From the NCBI RefSeq assembly GCF_006151785.1, contig NZ_VDDD01000009.1, positions 1-48,592 on the forward strand: a stretch of DNA of 48,592 nt, read 5' to 3'. Source of the stretch: Paracoccus marcusii (GTDB lineage: Bacteria; Pseudomonadota; Alphaproteobacteria; Rhodobacterales; Rhodobacteraceae). Each line of letters begins with the position of its first letter. Positions within the stretch are counted from its first letter, which is position 1. The notes under the pieces are model-generated. The model did not search any database. It saw only the letters and a list, made by a program, of their open reading frames with translations, and had not been told where the DNA came from. The position numbers were made by a program, and so were the translations under genes. Positions 44,612-48,592 of the stretch are shown here, in pieces.

Positions 44612-45120
44612 TGGTCGCGGGGCTGAAGTACCTGCACCTGGCGGCCATGCTGTGCTGGTGCGCGTCGCTGGTGGCGCTGCCGCTGCTTCTGCATTTCTAT
44701 GGCCAGATCTGGCGCGGCAAGGCCGACAGCAGCCAGACCCAGGCCCGCTATGCCGAATTCCGGCTGATCACGCATTTCGGCTATGTCGGCTTTGCGACGC
44801 CGGCGGCGGTCATCGCCATCGCGGCCGGGACCGGCCTGATCTTTGCCGATCAGGTGTTCGACCTGTGGTTTGTGGCCAAGCTGACGCTGGTGGCGGGCAT
44901 GGCGCTGGTCCATGCCTGGATCGGTCACCTGATCCTGACGTCGGGGGAACATCGCGGGCTGCAGAACATGCCGTCGGCCCTCTGGGCGCTGGTTTTGGGG
45001 CTACCGCTGATGATGGGCGTGCTGTGGCTGGTGCTGGCCAAGCCGGATCTGGCCTGGGTCGCGGACTGGATGCCCGATTTCATGCTGGCCCCCCGCGGTC
45101 AGTCGGTGGACCAGCCATGA
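44608..45120 (+). CDS. CopD-like integral membrane protein
   Basis: 170 residues with four hydrophobic segments (about 5-28, 60-80, 88-110, 125-145). The layout and the GLKYLHLAAMLCWCASLVALPLLL N-terminus with conserved His resemble CopD-family or HemJ-like proteins; which is uncertain. The HLAAMLCWC region could bind a metal or haem. The start overlaps the ctaG stop by 4 bp, so the protein is probably made with the oxidase assembly factor and may help copper or haem handling for the oxidase. It converges on the DUF2231 gene, with 8 bp between stops. Confidence 0.6.
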   Translation: MMVAGLKYLHLAAMLCWCASLVALPLLLHFYGQIWRGKADSSQTQARYAEFRLITHFGYVGFATPAAVIAIAAGTGLIFADQVFDLWFVAKLTLVAGMALVHAWIGHLILTSGEHRGLQNMPSALWALVLGLPLMMGVLWLVLAKPDLAWVADWMPDFMLAPRGQSVDQP

Positions 45121-45128
45121 CGGCCCGC

Positions 45129-45653
45129 CTAGCCGCCCGCCCCGTCGCTTTTCGTGCCGATCTGATAGTCGAAGACCAGCTTGCCCCCATGCCAGCCGGT
45201 GATCCCGGTCATGGCCGCCGTCAGCGCCGACAGCAGGATGCCCCAGGGCAGCACCACGTCCTGCGGATCGGGCAGGCGGAACCCCCAGTTCAGTCCCAGC
45301 AGGGACAACAGCATCACCGCGAGGATGAAATGCGTCCAGCTTGCCGCCCGGATGCGGATGCCGGGCACCATCAGCAACTCGATCGTGCCGGTGATCCCGG
45401 CCAGGACCCCCAGGCCGAAGGCCGCGCCTGTCGCCCACAGCGCGACGCGCGGCCAGAATTCGTCGGCGGTCAGCCAGTACATCGCGTCGGCCCCGAAGGT
45501 GGAGAAGGCCAGCGCGATGGGAAAGGCCACCATCATCGCGTGCAGCGGATGGCCGGACAGGGCAATCTTGGTCTCGGTGTCGTTGAAGGCGACATGTTCC
45601 TCGATCGGGTCGGCAAGGCGGCGTCGCTGTTTCCAGGTGCGTCTCTGGCGCAT
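45129..45653 (-). CDS. DUF2231 membrane protein
   Basis: 174 residues. A basic N-terminus is followed by SGHPLHAMMVAFPIALAFSTFGADAMYWL (about 33-61), the DUF2231 signature with conserved HPLH. Further membrane segments lie at about 72-92, 107-122 and 135-155. Function is unknown; relatives occur beside oxidase and cytochrome genes, and the His pair could bind haem. Start is ATG 45653, about 7 nt after GAGAG. It is transcribed away from ctaC and converges on the CopD-like gene. Confidence 0.75.
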   Translation of the reverse strand: MRQRRTWKQRRRLADPIEEHVAFNDTETKIALSGHPLHAMMVAFPIALAFSTFGADAMYWLTADEFWPRVALWATGAAFGLGVLAGITGTIELLMVPGIRIRAASWTHFILAVMLLSLLGLNWGFRLPDPQDVVLPWGILLSALTAAMTGITGWHGGKLVFDYQIGTKSDGAGG

Positions 45654-45692
45654 GGGCACTCTCGTTGGGTCAGGGGCTTCTGGCACAAGGCA

Positions 45693-46361
45693 TTGGCGGG
45701 GGCCGTGGTTCCGCTGCTGGCCGCATGCGGCGGCGGGCACAGCACGCTGAGCCCCGCGGGCCCCGCGGCGCGCGACATCGCGCTGTTGTGGTGGATCATG
45801 CTGGCGGGCTCGGCGCTGATCTGCGTCCTGGTCTTCGGGCTGCTGGTCCTGGCGGTGCGCAACAACGGCGCGCGGCGGTCGGAACGGACGTGGATCTGGG
45901 GCTGGGGCCTCGGGTTCTCGATGTCGGTGCTGGTCGTCCTTTTGGGGTTTTCGCTGTGGCTGGGAGAGGGGTTGCTGGCGCGCGCCGACGACGTCCCCCG
46001 CGTCCAGGCCCATGCCGCGCAATGGGAATGGCGGTTCGACCAGCCCGGCTTCGACGGCGCCATCGTGCAGACCCGCGATACGCTCTATGTGCCGGCGGGA
46101 CAGGATTTCGACGTGGTCATCACCGCCCAGGACGTCATCCACAGCTTCTGGGTGCCGCAACTGGGCGGCAAGATGGACGCCATCCCGGGCCACCAGAACA
46201 TCCACCGCCTGCGCGCCGACCAGCCCGGCACCTACGAGGGCCTGTGCGCCGAATTCTGCGGCACCGGGCACAGCTTCATGCGCTTCACCGTCGTGGCCTA
46301 TGACCCGAACGGCCCGATGCCCGACATGTCGGGCGCCCTGATCCCGGAGACCCGCCCATGA
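45693..46361 (+). CDS. ctaC: Cytochrome c oxidase subunit II (lipoprotein type)
   Basis: 222 residues from the placed start. A lipobox LLAAC (about residues 7-11) indicates a lipid-anchored subunit. Two membrane segments follow (about 28-50 and 66-88). The periplasmic cupredoxin domain has WEWRFDQPGF, DVIHSFWVPQLGGKMDAIPG and the CuA site CAEFCGTGHSFM with both Cys, the His and the Met intact. The start is uncertain: TTG 45693 gives a very short signal, and ATG 45594 gives a longer basic n-region but overlaps the divergent DUF2231 start. No cytochrome c domain is fused at the C-terminus. The stop overlaps the ctaD ATG by 4 bp. The intact CuA site argues for cytochrome c rather than quinol oxidation. 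Confidence 0.85.
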   Translation: MAGAVVPLLAACGGGHSTLSPAGPAARDIALLWWIMLAGSALICVLVFGLLVLAVRNNGARRSERTWIWGWGLGFSMSVLVVLLGFSLWLGEGLLARADDVPRVQAHAAQWEWRFDQPGFDGAIVQTRDTLYVPAGQDFDVVITAQDVIHSFWVPQLGGKMDAIPGHQNIHRLRADQPGTYEGLCAEFCGTGHSFMRFTVVAYDPNGPMPDMSGALIPETRP

Positions 46362-48592
46362 CCGATCCGCAGCCGCAGGGCGGCCGGACCATCGCCCCGA
46401 TGGACCCGATGTTCGACCCCGCCAGCGACGTGGCAGCCAACGCGCCACAGCGCGCGCTGGCCCTGCACCGCCAGCTGGACCGCACCTGGTCGGACGAGCC
46501 GGGATGGCGGGGGTTCTTCACCTCGGTCAACCACGGCACGATCGGCCTGCGCTTCATGGCGACGTCCTTCGCGTTCTTCGCCATCGGCGGCGTGCTGGCG
46601 ATGCTGATCCGCGCGCAGCTGGCGACCCGCGACGGCGCCTTCCTGGATGTCGAGCTGTACAACCAGATCTTCACGATGCACGGCAGCATCATGATGTTCC
46701 TGTTCGCCATCCCCATGCTGGAGGGGCTGGCCCTGTGGCTGCTGCCCAAGATCCTGGGCGCACGCGACATGGCGTTCCCGCGCCTGTCGGCCCTGGGCTA
46801 CTGGTGCTATCTGTTCGGGGGCACGGTGATCGTGCTGTCGCTGGTGGCGGGCGTGGCCCCCGATGGCGGGTGGTTCATGTACGTGCCGCTGGCCGACAGC
46901 ACCCACACCCCGGGCATCAACGCCGATGTCTGGCTGTTGGGCGTAACCTTCGTCGAGATCAGCGCCATGGCCGCCGCGGTGGAGATCACCGTGACCATCC
47001 TGCGCTGCCGTGCGGCGCATATGCCGCTGACCCGGATGCCGCTGATGGGCTGGTACCTGCTGGGCACGGCTGTGATGATGCTGGTGGGCTTTCCGCCGCT
47101 GATCCTGGGATCGATCCTGCTGGAGGTACAGCGCGCCTTCGACTGGCCGTTCTTCGACATCGCGCGGGGCGGCGACCCGCTGCTGTGGCAGCACCTGTTC
47201 TGGCTGTTCGGCCACCCCGAGGTCTATATCATCTTCCTGCCCGCCGCGGGCGCGCTGTCCACGATCATCCCGATCATGTCGCGCACCACGATCCTAGGAT
47301 ACGGCGCGATCGTCGCGGCCATCGCGGGGCTGGTGTTCCTCTCCTTTGGCCTGTGGGTCCACCACATGTTCACTGTGGGCATCCCGCACATGGCGCTGGC
47401 CTTCTTCAGCGCGGCATCGGCGCTGGTGGCGGTTCCCACGGCGATCCAGGTCTTTGCCTGGATCGGCACACTGTGGGACGGCAAGGTCAGCTTCCGCCTG
47501 CCCATGCTGTACGTCATGGGGTTCTTCTTGACCTTCGTCTTGGGCGGGCTGACCGGCGTGATGCTGGCCATGGTGCCGTTCAACTGGCAGGCGCATGACA
47601 CCGCCTTCGTCACTGCGCACCTGCATTACGTGCTGGTCGGCGGCTTCGTCTTTCCGATGCTGGCCGCGGTCAGCTACTGGATGCCGCTGATCTGCGGGCG
47701 CTGGCGGGTGCGGGGCCTGGGGGAATCGGCGTTCTGGCTGATCCTCATCGGATTTCACGGCACGTTCTTCCTGATGCACCTGACAGGCCTTCTGGGCATG
47801 CCACGCCGCGTCGCGGTCTATCCCAACAACCCGGAATGGGAATGGCTGAACCTGATCTCGTCGATCTTCGGCATGATCATGTCGGCGGGCTTTGCGCTGT
47901 TCGCCTTCGACGTGGTGATGCAGTGGCTGTTCGGGCGGCGCAGCTGGCGCAACCCCTGGGGCGCGCCCACGCTGGACTGGGCGATGCCCGTGCCCGCCCC
48001 GTCCTACAACTTCGCCTCGCTGCCCGGACCGCGCCAGCCCGATTCCTCGGCCCTATTGCCCCTGGCGCGGGGCGAGGGGTTGCTGCCCGGCGCGCCGCGC
48101 GACCTGCGAGAGACTCTGGCCCTGGACGCGGGCAGCGGTCGGCCCGACCACGTCGCCGTCCTGGCCAAAAGCACCATGCTGCCGCTGTTCACCTCTGCCG
48201 CCATCGGCAGCTTTTTCGGGGCGGTGCTGGCCGGGCTCTACTGGCTGGCGCCCGTGGGCATCGTGCTGACCCTGATCGCTGCATGGAAATGGGGCGACAT
48301 CATGGGATCGACGACCGATCATCCCGACGTTCGGGTGGCACCGGGCCTGACCCTGCCGCTGCATTGGCAGACGCGCAACACACTGGCCCGCACGGGGACG
48401 GTGGCGCTGCTTCTGGCGGACGGGACGCTGTACGCATCGTTGCTGTTCGGGGTGGGCTTCCTGTCGGTCGTGGCCCCCGCATGGCCGGCCCCGGCCAGCG
48501 GCCTGTCGACCCTGCCGATGGCGGTCACGGCGGCGCTGGCCCTGGCGGCGATGGCGGTCGGCCTGATCGCGGCCCACCGGGCCGAGGCGCTG
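46358..48592 (+). CDS. ctaD: Cytochrome c oxidase subunit I with subunit III-like C-terminal extension, partial
   Basis: 745 codons are visible and the frame is still open at the window end. Residues about 40-545 are haem-copper oxidase subunit I: the low-spin haem ligand in FTMHGSIMMFLF, CuB and the His-Tyr crosslink in WLFGHPEVYIIFLP, the His pair in WVHHMFTVG, and haem a3/a ligands in HLHYVLVGG. After about residue 550 a linker (rich in Pro/Ala/Asp) leads to at least four more membrane segments (about 610-630, 632-648, 687-705, 722-740). That layout resembles subunit I/III fusions of caa3/ba-type oxidases. The start overlaps ctaC by 4 bp. The enzyme reduces O2 to water and pumps protons. 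Confidence 0.92.
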   Translation, partial: MTDPQPQGGRTIAPMDPMFDPASDVAANAPQRALALHRQLDRTWSDEPGWRGFFTSVNHGTIGLRFMATSFAFFAIGGVLAMLIRAQLATRDGAFLDVELYNQIFTMHGSIMMFLFAIPMLEGLALWLLPKILGARDMAFPRLSALGYWCYLFGGTVIVLSLVAGVAPDGGWFMYVPLADSTHTPGINADVWLLGVTFVEISAMAAAVEITVTILRCRAAHMPLTRMPLMGWYLLGTAVMMLVGFPPLILGSILLEVQRAFDWPFFDIARGGDPLLWQHLFWLFGHPEVYIIFLPAAGALSTIIPIMSRTTILGYGAIVAAIAGLVFLSFGLWVHHMFTVGIPHMALAFFSAASALVAVPTAIQVFAWIGTLWDGKVSFRLPMLYVMGFFLTFVLGGLTGVMLAMVPFNWQAHDTAFVTAHLHYVLVGGFVFPMLAAVSYWMPLICGRWRVRGLGESAFWLILIGFHGTFFLMHLTGLLGMPRRVAVYPNNPEWEWLNLISSIFGMIMSAGFALFAFDVVMQWLFGRRSWRNPWGAPTLDWAMPVPAPSYNFASLPGPRQPDSSALLPLARGEGLLPGAPRDLRETLALDAGSGRPDHVAVLAKSTMLPLFTSAAIGSFFGAVLAGLYWLAPVGIVLTLIAAWKWGDIMGSTTDHPDVRVAPGLTLPLHWQTRNTLARTGTVALLLADGTLYASLLFGVGFLSVVAPAWPAPASGLSTLPMAVTAALALAAMAVGLIAAHRAEAL

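Overview
This is a GC-rich chromosomal segment, most likely from an alphaproteobacterium of the Rhodobacterales and probably Paracoccus-like. The protein families point that way: an ExoY-type priming transferase, an HWE/HisKA_2 kinase, EcfG-type promoters and a SigF/NrsF-type bufferin locus. The genus is an inference from family content; no search was run. The window opens inside one gene and closes inside another. I see no rRNA, tRNA or CRISPR array and no intact mobile element.

Region 1 (1-10530) is an exopolysaccharide-type locus. It holds the C-terminal carrier domain of a large NRPS-like protein, two GT2 and two GT4 glycosyltransferases, a degenerate BY-kinase-like protein coupled to a Wzz-type co-polymerase, an RTX-repeat protein, an ExoY-like priming sugar-phosphate transferase, and a 4'-phosphopantetheinyl transferase that could activate the carrier domain.

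Region 2 (11287-19543) looks like a general-stress island. It has a DUF4118/HisKA_2 kinase, an FAD-dependent protein, a ribbon-helix-helix regulator coupled to a PHB-depolymerase-like esterase, a DUF892 ferritin-like protein, a PAP2 phosphatase and an AI-2E-type permease fused to a GAF domain. Matches to the alphaproteobacterial EcfG promoter (GGAAC-N16/17-CGTT) lie upstream of four of these genes, three exact and one with TGTT. Two more matches lie in the divergent gap between the ferric-reductase-like gene and ctaG near 43.8 kb.

Region 3 (19525-24815, minus strand) is a tightly overlapping four-gene operon: a fused sucrose-phosphate synthase/phosphatase followed by three further glycosyltransferases. 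This suggests sucrose or a sucrose-derived glycoside. Back to back with it is region 4 (25075-28681), a bufferin RiPP cluster: a secreted Cys-containing DUF2282 precursor, a DUF692 MNIO enzyme, a DUF2063 partner, a DoxX protein, an ECF sigma factor and its NrsF-type anti-sigma factor. The sigma-factor gene carries a one-base frameshift.

Region 5 (29686-38956) is a GntR-regulated peptide-type ABC transporter operon with an embedded gamma-glutamyltransferase and a fused double ATPase. It converges on a flavin-binding PPOX-like gene and a formamidase. Region 6 (39089-48592) has a Cache-domain chemoreceptor, a PQQ-type sugar dehydrogenase, a ferric-reductase/NOX-like flavocytochrome, and a haem-copper oxidase locus: ctaG, a CopD-like gene, a DUF2231 gene, ctaC, and a ctaD whose C-terminus extends like a subunit I/III fusion and runs off the window. 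About 980 bp at 28.7-29.7 kb and 750 bp at 10.5-11.3 kb carry no recognisable gene.
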